Assembly: GCA_031213475.1 (NCBI GenBank)
Contig: JARUPZ010000024.1
Coordinates: 6,265,324 to 6,329,323, forward strand
Length of the DNA: 64,000 bases
Direction: 5' to 3'
DNA from: Nereocystis luetkeana
Taxonomy: Eukaryota; Sar; Phaeophyceae; Laminariales; Laminariaceae
In this document: in pieces, positions 10,131-20,920 of the stretch
Position numbering within the stretch: the stretch's first letter is position 1
Layout of the letters: the number at the start of each line of letters is the position of its first letter
Program-made: the position numbers and the translations under genes
Notes under the pieces: generated by a model
What the model was told of the DNA's origin: nothing
The model's input: the letters and a program-made list of their open reading frames with translations, nothing else
Databases searched by the model: none

Positions 10131-10763
10131 GGTGCTGTTATTACTCGTCGCAGACCGATGTCCGTTGGCGCATCAAGGCCTTATTTGGCCTTCATATGTG
10201 TTGATGCCTGCTGGCATAGGGTTGCATCTATATTTCCGAGACCCCTTGCTCACCTGACCCTTCTACTATTTATACTGAAATCATAGTGTTACCCACTCTA
10301 GCTCCAGGTAGTTGGCCGCCCCCCCCCTAAAGGGGCGGCAGTTTTGAAGGCTCTGCACTATCGGTGTATACCTCGCCCGGGCACGAACCCTGAGAAAATG
10401 TGAAAGTGAAGCCCGGGGGATGCGGAGTGCCACGGCCTACAGGTGCAATGAGACGCAGTTCTAACGGGGGGGTGGATCACGCTGTTGAGGACAGCCTACG
10501 AATGCCATATTGTTTCTCTACAAGAAAAGCTCGATATTATCTCGTCCTATAATGATGTTTGTATCACAAAACGCAAATCTATGGCGTTCCGGCGACATTG
10601 GGTATTGATAGTACAGCAGTAGATCCTCAGTTGAGCGGCCCCGTTACTCAAAACTACGTTGGCCACAAAGGGCTGCCCGTATTTTGCATCACGCGTTTAT
10701 GCAGTGCTGACGCTTGTGTGGGTGGACGGTCAGTCGAGGGATCAAACGCGGCCTCTTGTTGTG

Positions 10764-10884
10764 GTATTACGGGGGACCACAGTTAATGGGACCTATATGG
10801 TATACATAAAACCTACCTGGTACCTGGTACCTGGTATGTATTTAACCATTTTTACTAACAATATTTGGTCCTATTCCCCCGTAT
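10764..10884 (-). mobile_element. MITE family 1, copy 4, with three TACCTGG units inside
   Basis: It has the usual left end tattacgggggaccacag and the usual interior. Where other copies read aaaacctatatg it carries three tandem units of cctggta. The right end is short (ctattcccccgta). Confidence 0.9.
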
Positions 10885-10959
10885 CAATTTGCTCCACAAT
10901 GAAAACTCTTTTTTTTTTACTGAATCTTTTTCCCTCACATATTATATCTTCGCTCTTTT

Positions 10960-11105
10960 CTTTTTCTCTCCGTCCTAGTCGCAACTCAGATGCCGGGTCA
11001 CATATCAGGCTCTTCTCCCTCTCCCTCCCCCGCCACTACGGTTCGTGCTTTCATTTTTGATCGCGAGAACACTTCAGGCACTTGTTCACTCGTCGACTCG
11101 CGCCG
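10960..11105 (+). repeat. Dispersed repeat F, copy
   Basis: This shares the family blocks aactcagatgccgggtcacat, agcaggctcttctcc-like text, cggttcgtgctttcatttt and tcgcgagaacactt, then cgtcgactcgc. About eight copies occur in the window in both orientations. It has no coding. Between here and 12590 I see only scattered short motifs and no supported exon. Confidence 0.75.
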
Positions 11106-12136
11106 AAGTTCGCCTAATATATGCCCCATCTCATGCACTCCCTCGATTTTGTTGTTGAAAGTACAGAAACACTCACCACTGCTGCTGTGGGATTTGAATT
11201 CCCGGAACCAACACAGCGTGGGAGGGTATCACCGACCCACCGGGGCGTCCGACCACGGCAGTAGGTTTAGTGTAGGGGGCGGTCAGTCTAGGGGTCAAAC
11301 CGGTCAGTCAAGGGGTCAAACCGTGGTATCCTATGCCCGGTGTCTATATCATATTTGCTGGTTTATGGCCTTCAATCAGTAAACATAAACGGATTATCCC
11401 GCAACCAAGCATCGAAGACATCGGTGGGCCTACGATACGTAAAATAATGATACCGGTACGCTTTTAGGCTGTGCGGAAAGTTCGGGAGTGCTCTCTTCCT
11501 TGCACTCCTTCCTCTCTCGCTTGGTGTACTGGTGGTGCGTTATTTGCTGCGAGTCAGCCCTTACCCCAGCGGCGGCTTGTGTTGTTCGTGGATACGCACT
11601 TACGTGTCAGATAGATGAGAAACAAACGCACGCACATACATGGTGATCATCTGCAGCATCAGTAGGTTCTAACGTGCCGTCATGATGAGATAGATGCTGT
11701 GCAAGATATGTACAGCACAGATCGAACCCAGATAACTACTGTACCTACTGTAAGTCCTTTCCAGTGCAGAAGTATTGGTAGTACTGGTACGAAATATCGT
11801 GCAGATTGTACCGCCTCCACCCGGCAACGCGAGTTAGATCTTACAGGTCATACACATCAGGGATCTATCTGGCCCGAAGGAGCTAGATCACAGATGGATG
11901 ACCTCTCCGCAGGGTGGAATCTTCGCCACACACGGACACCAGCCGACGAATCTGCTCGTACTACTGCAGTGGGGAATACAGGAGGCGGCATGGGGTCGCA
12001 ACGGCCGTTGAGAACGCCCCTCAAAGTTCAAAGTCTTTTTTTACTACTTACTTCATGTATTCGTATTGCCATCGTTTGTTCCTCCCTTTCTTTCCAAGTA
12101 GAGTCTCTGTCGCTGAGGAGCTTGACCACTCTTCTA

Positions 12137-12163
12137 CGTTGTTGTTGTTGTTGTTGTTGTTGT
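12137..12163 (+). repeat. (GTT)9 microsatellite
   Basis: Nine perfect gtt triplets in tandem. The Cys run read in one frame comes from this repeat. Confidence 0.95.
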
Positions 12164-12596
12164 TATTTAGTCTACGCCATCACCCACCATTGATTGGTTG
12201 GAATAATTATTGGTCAGATACCGATCTATCCTCTGTTACATGTAGTAGTACTGCAATGTGCTGTAGTTACAGCAGTGGGAGGTCATCTACAGCAGCACAA
12301 CATCCGCTCGGATACCAGTTGACGACCTGCAGAAATATGGCACAACGTTCCTTCATTGTTCTCACGTTGCTCCACCTCGGTTACACTTAATTCACGTGTT
12401 CACCGATTGGTTGGCTCACCGGTCGATATCCAAAATATCCAAATATCTTTGATTTTTTTTTCTTTTTTTTTCTGCCGGTTACCGCAGTATCTTTTCACGT
12501 TCGAGCACGAGGTGTTTGTACTCCACGTCCGGTCCATAGACAGCACGATACCCATTGGGGGCTGGCACCCTTTGCCTCGACGGGCGGAGTGCCACC

Positions 12597-13163
12597 ATGG
12601 CCCAACAGCTGGTGTACTACATGCTGGCTGTCATTTTCGGTGTGGCATTTGGGATTCCGATCATTAGGTGAGGAGGAGGCCGTGTCGGCACATTACTTGA
12701 ATATAAACAAAGTTTACGTGGATTTACTGCTGCTGCAAACCTCCTTTCCTACTTTACGGGGGACCATAGTAAATAGGACCAAATAGCGTCAATAAAAATA
12801 TGTAAATGTAGAGGTTTTTGTGTCTACCATAGATCCTATTTACTATGGGCCCTCGTAATATGATGCAGTACATACGTACAGCAGCTGTATACTCAACCCA
12901 TGTACCTGGTATTAAATACCAGGTAGTACTGCAGTACGAGTGCCTTACTCTCGACCAGGTATGCTTTGTCTGGGATTCTGGCTGCGCCCAAGGATATCGC
13001 GTACCACATACATACAAAGATTGCCGAGAAGTCTCGTGATGAGAGCCCAGCTGCCGTCACACCGGCTACTGAAAAGCAAGGATTTCGAATTTCTATAGAA
13101 CCAGTGCTACAGCAGCACCGTGGGTCCTGTGTACATAAAGGGCATGCATCGCCCTATCGGTAA
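12597..13163 (+). CDS. Small single-pass membrane protein, two exons, 91 aa, unknown family
   Basis: Exon 1 is 12597-12667, starting in a strong context (gccaccATGg) and ending at attag|gtgagg. Exon 2 is 12959-13163 after ctcgaccag and runs to a TAA. The phases fit: AG plus G makes Arg24. The product begins MAQQLVYYMLAVIFGVAFGI and continues PIIRYALSGILAAP, giving one N-terminal membrane segment at about residues 5-23. A polar tail follows (KDIAYHIHTKIAEKSRDESP). The end, from about EPVLQQHRG, overlaps motifs common in local repeats, so the true C-terminus may differ. The 291-base intron carries a MITE at 12753-12860. I do not recognise the family; the location could be ER or mitochondrion. 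Confidence 0.6.
12753..12860 (+). mobile_element. MITE family 1, copy 5, in the intron of the small membrane protein gene
   Basis: The ends are ttacgggggaccatag and actatgggccctcgtaata, with a more diverged interior (accaaatagcgtcaataaaa). It makes up over a third of the host intron. Confidence 0.93.
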
Positions 13164-14435
13164 TGTCATACCACTACCACCATCACCGGTTAAAAACACC
13201 TCTTATTTTTTATACCACTGACTCTGACTACAAACAAACGTGGATTCTTTTCCCGGCCAGAGCGGGAGGTATAGTATTATTATTATATCATAGCTTTACC
13301 TACTGGTATTTTTTTTTGCCGAAATACCTGGCACGCACGTATATACTCAGATGACAGCGACATACATAAAAATAGTAGTACCCCTAGTAGTAGTACCAGT
13401 TCGTGCACCAAGTTCGAGCGCGACTTTACAGACGTGTTGCATCATACATAACACTATCATTACATAGCTTCGGTCGCCAGAAGAACTCGAAAGGGTGTAA
13501 GAAGGTGTCGCCCCCGCCTGCCGTCACGTTCTTTTTTCGTCGCATACCGAATCATTTCGCATCCGTCATACGAAGTACAAGCCACCCTGTCGTAACATAA
13601 AAAAAAGCTCTCCGATAAGAATGACCCTAAGGACCGTCCCAATTAATATTCATACGTGAACTATAGTTACTGTCTTCATATTTACGGACAAAGTGGCATC
13701 GTATTGCCTGGGAGTCAATCCACCACCCCGCAGCTGCTACGAGTATTATAATTGCTGAACTTGCAATCGTCCGTCGAAACGTATCGAGAGCAAACCTCTC
13801 GGGGGTATGAATATATATGCATCATGCGAGGTACCGCGGCGGAGAGCGGGAGGGCTAGCGTCTTGCAGGTCGCCCGGTAGAATCAAATTCCAGGCACCTA
13901 CCACACAACCGAAAGTAGTGCCGTGTACATAGCGGTACCCTGATACTTCGTACGCACTCCGCGCGGCTCCACGTTTGCTCGAGGCTCTTCCTTGGGCGCT
14001 GACTGATTCCCCGATCGTTTGCGGCGAAGTTTGTTTCACAATGTTTTTGATTCAGTGAACTGTGTGAAACTCCGCCATTAAATATTTCTCGTGCTCCTCT
14101 GGAAAACGTGATTGCGCTACGGATGTATGTGCCAGGTAGTCCATTACGCACACAGCAAAGCTTGCTCGGCGGCGATCCGTGTACTGCACCAGATATACAG
14201 CAGTAAATTGTAGTAAGGGAAATGATCGTATGCGGGTATAACCTCGATTTTTTAACCGTTTGGGGATATAGGCAAAGCGCGAGACGACCATTTCCCTTGC
14301 AGTATTATCCATATCAATTTTCTCCTAAATGTCGGTGTGCTCGCCTTGTTGGGCGATGCCCATGACGTTGTTCTATTAATACCACTGCAAGTATACTGCT
14401 TGTTCACGTGCGTTTCTAGGGGCCGAGATACGTCC
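13164..14435. other. No supported gene
   Basis: I find no exon with both a protein-like frame and good splice signals. The stretch holds scattered tacctgg-like and tacagcag motifs and C/T-rich patches. Confidence 0.4.
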
Positions 14436-14783
14436 TCAGACACTTCTACCCGTCGCGCTGCTCGTCTGCGTTGCGCCCCGTTTGAACCTGAGCGCAACCG
14501 CGTGCCCAACTCCTTCCCACGCTCGTCTTAAAACCCGGTCTGTCGGCCACTTGCCCTGTGCTTTTCGTGCGACCACATCAAGCACATCTGCAGCGCCTAT
14601 CGCCTGTAAGATCCTATCGGCTAGATGCGTCACGTGAAAATATCGCTGGCGCACGAAAAAAGATGCCCTACTGAGTATATCCAGCACATATATATATATA
14701 TATATATATATATGCACGGCGGGGGCAAACGAGCCCACTACCACGCGGCCGTCCCCAGGGAGGACATAATCCTTGAACCACAA
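14436..14783 (-). CDS. Unidentified 115-codon open frame
   Basis: The frame starts MWFKDYVLPGDGRVVVGSFA and passes through an (Ile-Tyr)n run made by a (TA)n repeat. It continues with RQRYFHVTHLADRILQAIGA and ADVLDVVARKAQGKWPTDRV. The part after the TA repeat looks like real protein and could begin at an acceptor before GCGATAGGC (cttacag). No family was recognised and an exon-only reading is possible. Confidence 0.35.
   Translation of the reverse strand: MWFKDYVLPGDGRVVVGSFAPAVHIYIYIYIYVLDILSRASFFVRQRYFHVTHLADRILQAIGAADVLDVVARKAQGKWPTDRVLRRAWEGVGHAVALRFKRGATQTSSATGRSV
14689..14713. repeat. (TA)12 microsatellite
   Basis: Alternating TA of about 25 bases. It encodes the Ile-Tyr run in the overlapping frame. 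Confidence 0.95.
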
Positions 14784-15103
14784 TTTTCCTAGGTTCCAGG
14801 CCTATCAACAGCAACAGTTAACAGGCAGTGTCGTGCCATTCGCTCGGGTGCACTCGACTGTACTCGGGAGGCCATGCACGAGAAGGCAAGAGGCGTTCCT
14901 CCGTAGATGAACGGTAGCTGTACAAATCACACTTATAATTCGAACAGTCAGCCTTATCAGGCATTGCATTGGTGCGATTATGACCTGTGGCCATGACCGA
15001 TATGATCGACACATACATGGGTCGCCAATAGGTAACCTATATGAGGATTTAATTGTGGTACAAGAGTCGCCTGTGTTTAGCCAATCAATGGTGTTTTAGG
15101 TGG

Positions 15104-15354
15104 CGAGTCACCCCGCGGTAGGGGTTGCGCTTTGTGGGACAAAGGTTTCTGACCAATTGAGTCCCTTAAGAAGTGAGGAACTACCAGTGAGGATGAAAAA
15201 TTTACTCGTATATTCGTTTTAGGACTAGCGCATACAAGAAGTGCCGGTCGGGTGGCACGAACGAATTTCTTCCAAGTACTTTATCGGGGAGATATTGAGC
15301 TCCTAATGTTTGGGGCTCAGGAACGTCTGGTGCACTCCTACTGTGGGATGGCTC
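15104..15354 (-). mobile_element. Short dispersed element D, copy 2
   Basis: This is the reverse complement of 8503-8751 along its full length. It starts gagtcaccccgcggtagg and ends actgtgggatggctc. The two copies differ at many positions, so they are independent old insertions or an old inverted duplication. Confidence 0.8.
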
Positions 15355-15459
15355 TGGCCTATGCGGCGGCTATGGGTAGCCCATGGGTAGCTTGTATGTC
15401 TTTACAGGCGTTTTGTCTCGTTTTTCTGCCCTTCCCATTCGTTGCCTCGGCCCTCCTTT

Positions 15460-15595
15460 TCTCTCTCCCTTGTAGTCGTGATTCAGATCCAGGCTCACAT
15501 AGCAGACTCACTTCCCCCCTCATCCCCACCGCAGCTCGTGCCTTTTTTTATCGTGAAAAGACTTTAGCCCTTTCTTTCATGGTCGACTCGCGTTG
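15460..15595 (+). repeat. Dispersed repeat F, copy inside the edge of a satellite
   Basis: It contains gattcagatccaggctcacat, cagctcgtgcc and tcgtgaaaagactttagcc, then gtcgactcgcg. Satellite-type cccatgggta units lie on both sides (15375-15400 and from 15605), so it inserted into the array. Confidence 0.75.
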
Positions 15596-15599
15596 GTGG

Positions 15600-16680
15600 C
15601 AGATAGTAGCCTATGGGTAGCCAACGATATTTTAGGTGGCCTATACGGTGCCTATGGGTAGCCCATGAGGTTTACGCAGCGGCTCATGGGTCACCCGTGG
15701 GTCACTCGTGTGTTGTCAATAGGTCGCCCGTGGGTCGCACGTTCGTTCCTTACGAGTTTATATCTAGTCGTGGTGCGTGGATCGCCATGAGCTTCCAGTG
15801 GTGGCCCATGGGTCGCCTATGGGTACTTTCTTGGTTGGCCATGGGTCTCCCACGGATAGTTCATGGGTCACCCATAGGTCGCCCACGGGCCACCCATAGG
15901 TCGCCCATGGATCACCCATGGGCAGGGCATGTATCACCCATGGGTCACCCATGGGTCACCAATGGCCGTGCATGGGTCATATATGGGCAGCCCATGGGTA
16001 GTCCATGAGCAGTCGATAGGTTGTCCGTGGGTAGCCCATGGGCAACCCATCAGCGCTAGAAAGCCGCCCGTGGGTCGCCCATTCGTCCCCCACGAGGCTC
16101 GAGCGGTTACCACTTGGGCAACCATGGGTCGGTTATGGGTCTCCTATAGGTCGACCATGGGTAGGCCATGTGCATCCCCTGACAGTGTGATGGCCGCCCA
16201 TGGGTAGCCAATGGATATAGCCCAAGGATAACCCATGAGTAACCCATGGTGTTTTAGTGGTCGCTAGACATGGGTCGGCCATGTGGATAGCCTATGGGTA
16301 AGCTCATGATAGTTTAGTGATGGCCCAGGGGTCGCTCATGAGGATAGCCCATGCATAACACATGAGTCGCTTACTGATCACCTACAGTAGTAGCTTATAT
16401 GTCGCCCATAGGTCACCTAGTGCATGTGTCGCCCACGAGCCACCCATGGGTAGGCCATAGAGGTTGAGTGGTGGACCATGGGTCGCCAATGATCCGCCCA
16501 TGGGTAGGCCACGGGTCGTCCAGGGTTTCAGAGGGGTTGACCCATGTGTCACCCATGGGAAGCCTATGGATTCAAAAAGCTGGCCCACTCGGTCGCCCAT
16601 GGATCCCCCACGATACTAATGTGGGGGTCCACGAGTCGTTCATGGCCTCCTGTCCCATGGGACTCCCATGGGGATGAAAC
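15600..16680. repeat. Degenerate ~12 bp satellite built on palindromic CCCATGGG
   Basis: About 1.1 kb is made of diverged units of the form cccatgggtcgc or cccatgggtagc, each centred on CCATGG. The unit is a palindrome, so both strands read alike and give Trp-Val-Thr-His/Met-Gly pseudo-proteins. Units grow less regular toward 16300-16680. No gene lies inside. Confidence 0.93.
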
Positions 16681-17079
16681 ATAAGACAACTAGCACTATA
16701 CATCATCTTTTTCACTGCCACCGATATTGGACTAGGAGTTGCACTTTTTTGCCCGATGTTCTCCGACTTGTGGAGCTCTTCAAGTGAGCAATTACCAGTT
16801 AGTTTATAGTCTTTCTGCTGTACTGTATTTGATTGAGGCCTACAGTACAGCAGTACGTAGCGCAAATTATGTTTCGTCGGGTTCCGCGATTCAGCAGAAT
16901 ATATGCCACCACCTCTACCGTGAGACTGCTCGTTGATAATATGCGTATACAATAAGCAGGCACTACTATGGGACCCCGGTAGACTATCATTAATGCCGAG
17001 GTTTATGCTCGGGTTCGACTGGTGCATCTTATCATACGCAAGAGTTTAGTCTAGACTATTTCCCGTCCACCGAATAAGC

Positions 17080-17240
17080 GAAACCTCGATTTTTCAAGTC
17101 GGCGAGCGGTCGGAATGCTGACCCCTATCCGCGGTGAAAAATGAAGGCACGTACAAATCGGGGTGAGGGAAGTGGCTACGGATTGTGCAAGTGGCCGCTG
17201 CACAAACCCGCGACCAGCTGAGCGGGAAAGTAGAACTAGG
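17080..17240 (-). repeat. Dispersed repeat F, diverged copy
   Basis: Read on the minus strand it has gtacgtgccttcatttttca and gcggataggggtcagc, matching the family core. It is more diverged than the copies at 58 kb. Confidence 0.55.
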
Positions 17241-17858
17241 AAAGTAAAACTGACACTAAAAACATATACTTGAAACTCAGTGTTGTCACAGGGTATCTCG
17301 GGCAGAATCAAACCGAGGTACCTGGTGGGTGCTGGGAGGTATCTTGTGTTGTACCTGGTAAGCGTTACGCAGAGGGACGGGCATATGGTAGGCGCGACCA
17401 GCTGACACGTGCACGCATAGGTAACGCCGTTTGCTGAAGCTCGAAGCCAGGGGAGTGCCTGTTTGTTCTACTGTACGAGTACGTGTAAGGAGTACGGATC
17501 ATACTCGTAGCTGGGATATACGCCGCTCTACGGTCGAGGACGCCGGATGTACGATCTCGCGACGCAATACACACTACGCTGGGTACCCCGAGATAAAATC
17601 GCCCCGTTAGCATAGATTGGACAGGCCATTTCGACCGCCCTCAACTCCAGAATGCTCTTATCGCGGCCGCTCTTAAGTCGGGTTTCCCACCGTACACGAT
17701 TTTCAGTCCCCCTTCTCACCCGTTTCCCACATCCGTGCCATTCTTATGCTTTCCTCCACACCCCAAAGTTTCCACGCGCCCTTACGTATACCAGTGTAAA
17801 AGCACACGAACTGTGACATCCCAACAATTTCTACAGACATACGACACGAACGCACTCG

Positions 17859-17896
17859 CCACCACCACCACCACCACCACCACCACCACCACCACC
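17859..17896 (+). repeat. (CAC)12 microsatellite
   Basis: Twelve perfect CAC triplets, giving a Thr or His run depending on frame. Confidence 0.95.
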
Positions 17897-17899
17897 TTG

Positions 17900-18577
17900 A
17901 CTGCGTTCGTAAGTCCCAAGTCTAGATGCTCTGAGCCTCTGACCGCCTCGTGGCCGGATGATACATTTTTTTTTCTGTTCGTAGCACTTTTAGACAGATC
18001 GAGGGAGAGTGGAGCCTTGATGCTCCCACCTCGAAGCCAAATATTTTAGAAAGCCCCTGCGAACGTGTATGCAACCCTTGACAACATGTAGCCGTCATTA
18101 CATTGCTGAGCAACCCGAGCAAACAGACGGAGCCTAGCAGCAACAACTCGACCGGTATTTTCTTCGTCGACAGGTGGTTCAATATCAGATACGTCAGGCC
18201 TTGGATGGTCAACGAGCGTCAGAAGGTGGCTAGTGCGCTCCAGGATGCGGCAGGAATGGCTGTGGATACTCTCGCACACGCCCACATCTCCCAACAAAAG
18301 GGCTCCTAGACGATGGCAGAGTGTCACATGGGTTGGATGATCGCTACGCCTCAATTGTCTACCCACCCCTGTGGGCGGTGCGGAGGCGCGGCTTTGTTAA
18401 GATTCTCCAAAAGCCAATACCGGGCATAGGTTGCTAGAATGGCAAAGAAAGTTTCGAGATCGTCAGCTGTCTATACCTGTGGTATAACGCGTATATGCGT
18501 AAATAACCATTTTGAGATCGTTACCTACGTGGCCTACGCGTGTATATACCTACGAAGTACAACAGTGGAGTATTTTT
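17900..18577. other. Possible coding, strand unresolved
   Basis: At 18046-18366 both strands are open. Plus gives FFVDRWFNIRYVRPWMVNER, minus gives SCRILERTSHLLTLVDHPRP and DVSDIEPPVDEENTGRVVAA. The minus reading is a little more protein-like. I cannot choose a strand or splice sites. Confidence 0.25.
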
Positions 18578-18688
18578 CTATTACGGGGGGCCATAGGTAA
18601 CAGGACCTATGGTAGACATAAAAACCTATATGTTTAACCATTTTTACTAACAAAATTTGGTCCTGTTAACTATGGCCCCCCGTAATAG
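18578..18688 (-). mobile_element. MITE family 1, copy 6
   Basis: The terminal inverted repeats are almost perfect (ctattacggggggccatag and ctatggccccccgtaatag) with the usual interior. It is one of the least diverged copies and has no cctgg unit, so it serves as an empty-site reference. Confidence 0.95.
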
Positions 18689-18691
18689 ATA

Positions 18692-19264
18692 ATGTGTTTG
18701 CGAAACCTCCTCCCCTCTACCCCCCACGCTATATGTCCATGCCAACAGGCGGAGGCTTTTTACTTTGATGGTTCACAATATGACAGGGGCCAGGTATCAG
18801 GTCGGGGCCTCCGTGCGGTGTTGTTGATTTTAGTGGTACTGGTCGGTGACGCCTCAAGAGACGATCCTTACCGTGCTACCTACCGCTGTGTGGGGTGGCG
18901 GGCTGTCCCCGAGAGCCTCCCTGTCGGTCGATGCGGCCACAGCACAGCAGGCTTGGACCCCACCCCCTCCCCTGAACAAAGTGGGGATAACGCAACCCTT
19001 GTGGAGACATTGGACAATGTGGCAGATCCCGCACGGTGTCAACAACCTCTCGATTCTGTACGCCCAATGGTGTTCAATGTCTTGGGTGTGGTTACACTCG
19101 CAATAATATATATGCAGGGGACAGGGGTTCTGGCCACCTGTGAAGAGCAGATAGCCTCGGTGTCGCAGGTGTTGCTGGTGTGGCTCGCTGAACTGCTCGC
19201 ATCGTTTTCTTGTGTTGTTACTGGTGTGTTCCTTGCGTTGCTCGTGTTTCGCTTGTGTTGCTAG
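18692..19264 (+). CDS. Unidentified 190-codon open frame
   Basis: The frame contains QPLDSVRPMVFNVLGVVTLA and a hydrophobic end (LLASFSCVVTGVFLALLVFR). Its final third runs into G/T-rich simple sequence (gttgctggtgtt units to about 19390), and a second frame in the middle is equally open. It may be chance. Confidence 0.22.
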   Translation: MCLRNLLPSTPHAICPCQQAEAFYFDGSQYDRGQVSGRGLRAVLLILVVLVGDASRDDPYRATYRCVGWRAVPESLPVGRCGHSTAGLDPTPSPEQSGDNATLVETLDNVADPARCQQPLDSVRPMVFNVLGVVTLAIIYMQGTGVLATCEEQIASVSQVLLVWLAELLASFSCVVTGVFLALLVFRLCC

Positions 19265-20119
19265 TGTTTTTGCTACTACTGTTGGTGGTGCTGTTGGTGG
19301 TGCTGCTGCGGTAGTGTTGCCTGTCTTTTACGGGGGTTGCTGATGTTGCCGGTGTTGCCGGTGCTGGTGCTACTGCGTTCGTGTGGGTTGGAACGGAGAC
19401 GTTGTTGGGTGGGCCGTTGTGCAAGGGAGAGCTCTGCTGAAACTGTTCAATATCAGGAAAAAGGCGCCTTTGACTGCCCCGATCACTCTTCGGTTGGACG
19501 GGCGAATAATGTCCGAATAACAAATTGCCCCCACACGCTGACTGGCTAGCATGCGCGCAACGTAATAGTAGTCGCCAGCGCTTTTTCGATACAGGCCCAT
19601 CGATGGATGTCCGGGAAGATTGTTACATGACCTTGAGGCTAGCTTTCGATGAGGTTGGGCGTAATTGTCTGCCTAAACTACTGATCCACGAATAATACAG
19701 CACGACGCGCGGTGAAGCCGCCGCAACACGGGGCCATGAAAGGGTCAACGCACAGCAGACGGACGGATACATCGGTCAAGACTGGAGAGCAGGGCAGGCG
19801 CAGTCGGCACTATAGCGCGGCCCACGTGACGCTTGACCCGCCTTTTCTCTAATCACTTTTGATTGGCCCCTCCCCTGCCCATTTCCGCTTTCGTTCTTCC
19901 CCACCCAGAACGAAAGCCCGTCGACAGCAGCAGTGCGCCCGCTGGGCGACGTCTGCCCCCTCCCCCTCTCGTCTGCTACCGATTGGCCCATCCTCTCCCC
20001 ACCAACTCCTTCCTTCTACCCCTGCCTGGGGAAAGACCAATCAGTCTACGGCAGTGGCTTGCTTAAGCGAATATTACCGTCGTCTTCATTTACGGTGTGT
20101 TCCGCAGTGGGAACGGCAG

Positions 20120-20920
20120 CGATTCACGGGAGCCCACGGCAATCATGCACAATTATTTCCAAGACGTTCCACGGTTTCCCGCGGGAAATCCCCATGCACT
20201 CCCGTGGGACGAAGGGAAACCAAAGGGGGGTCAGGGGACGTTTGCACAATTCCCACGGTGTTCCATGGTTTCCTGCGGGAGTTAATTTCCTGGGACTTCC
20301 GCGGGAATGATGGCCACCCGTGGAAGCATGGGAACCCACACGGAAATCCTTATGGGACTCCCGAATGGGAAGGGCTGCATCCCTCATAAACGGTGTTGGG
20401 CGGTTTCCCGAGGGGATCCCGTCGGACTACCGTGGGATCGGTGGCAACTTATAGAGGACCCCACGGAAAAATATGCGTTCCCCACGGTGTTCCGTGGCTT
20501 TCCGGAGATTCCCACAGAGCAGACCCCCGTGGGAACGGCGGGAACGCACAGGAACGCACGGGGCTTACATGAAATTTCCCACGGTGTTCGGCGGTTCCTC
20601 GCGAGAATCTCAAACAGATCTCCGTGGGAACGGCCGGATTTCATCGGAACTCACGGGAATTATGTGCAATCTTCACGGTTTTCTGCAGGTTACCGTCGGA
20701 ATCCCCATATGTTCCCGTGAGAATGGCGGCAGTCCGCGGGGACAACACATAGAAACCCGCGGGAATTGCGTTGAACTTCCACGGTGTTCCGCGGTATCCC
20801 GCGGGAATTCGCACGGACTCCTGTGGGAACGGCGGGAACCTACGGAAGCTAAACACGGCATACCTGGTACTGTGGGAACGGCGGGAACCCACGGAAGCTA
20901 AACACGGCATACCTGGTACT
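20120..20920. repeat. Degenerate satellite of CCCGTGGGAA / TTCCGCGGGAA units
   Basis: About 800 bases repeat motifs such as cccacggtgttccgcggt, cgcgggaat and cgtgggaacggcgggaac at loose 25-50 base spacing. Units occur in both orientations. It ends in an exact ~49 bp tandem duplication at 20823-20920. Before it, at 19855-20045, two gattggccc boxes and C-rich text give no exon I can support. Confidence 0.88.

Noticed and set aside
15764-16125. Open frames with Trp-Val-Thr-His and Met-Gly-Asp-Pro repeats
   Set aside because: They are the two strands of the palindromic CCCATGGG satellite.
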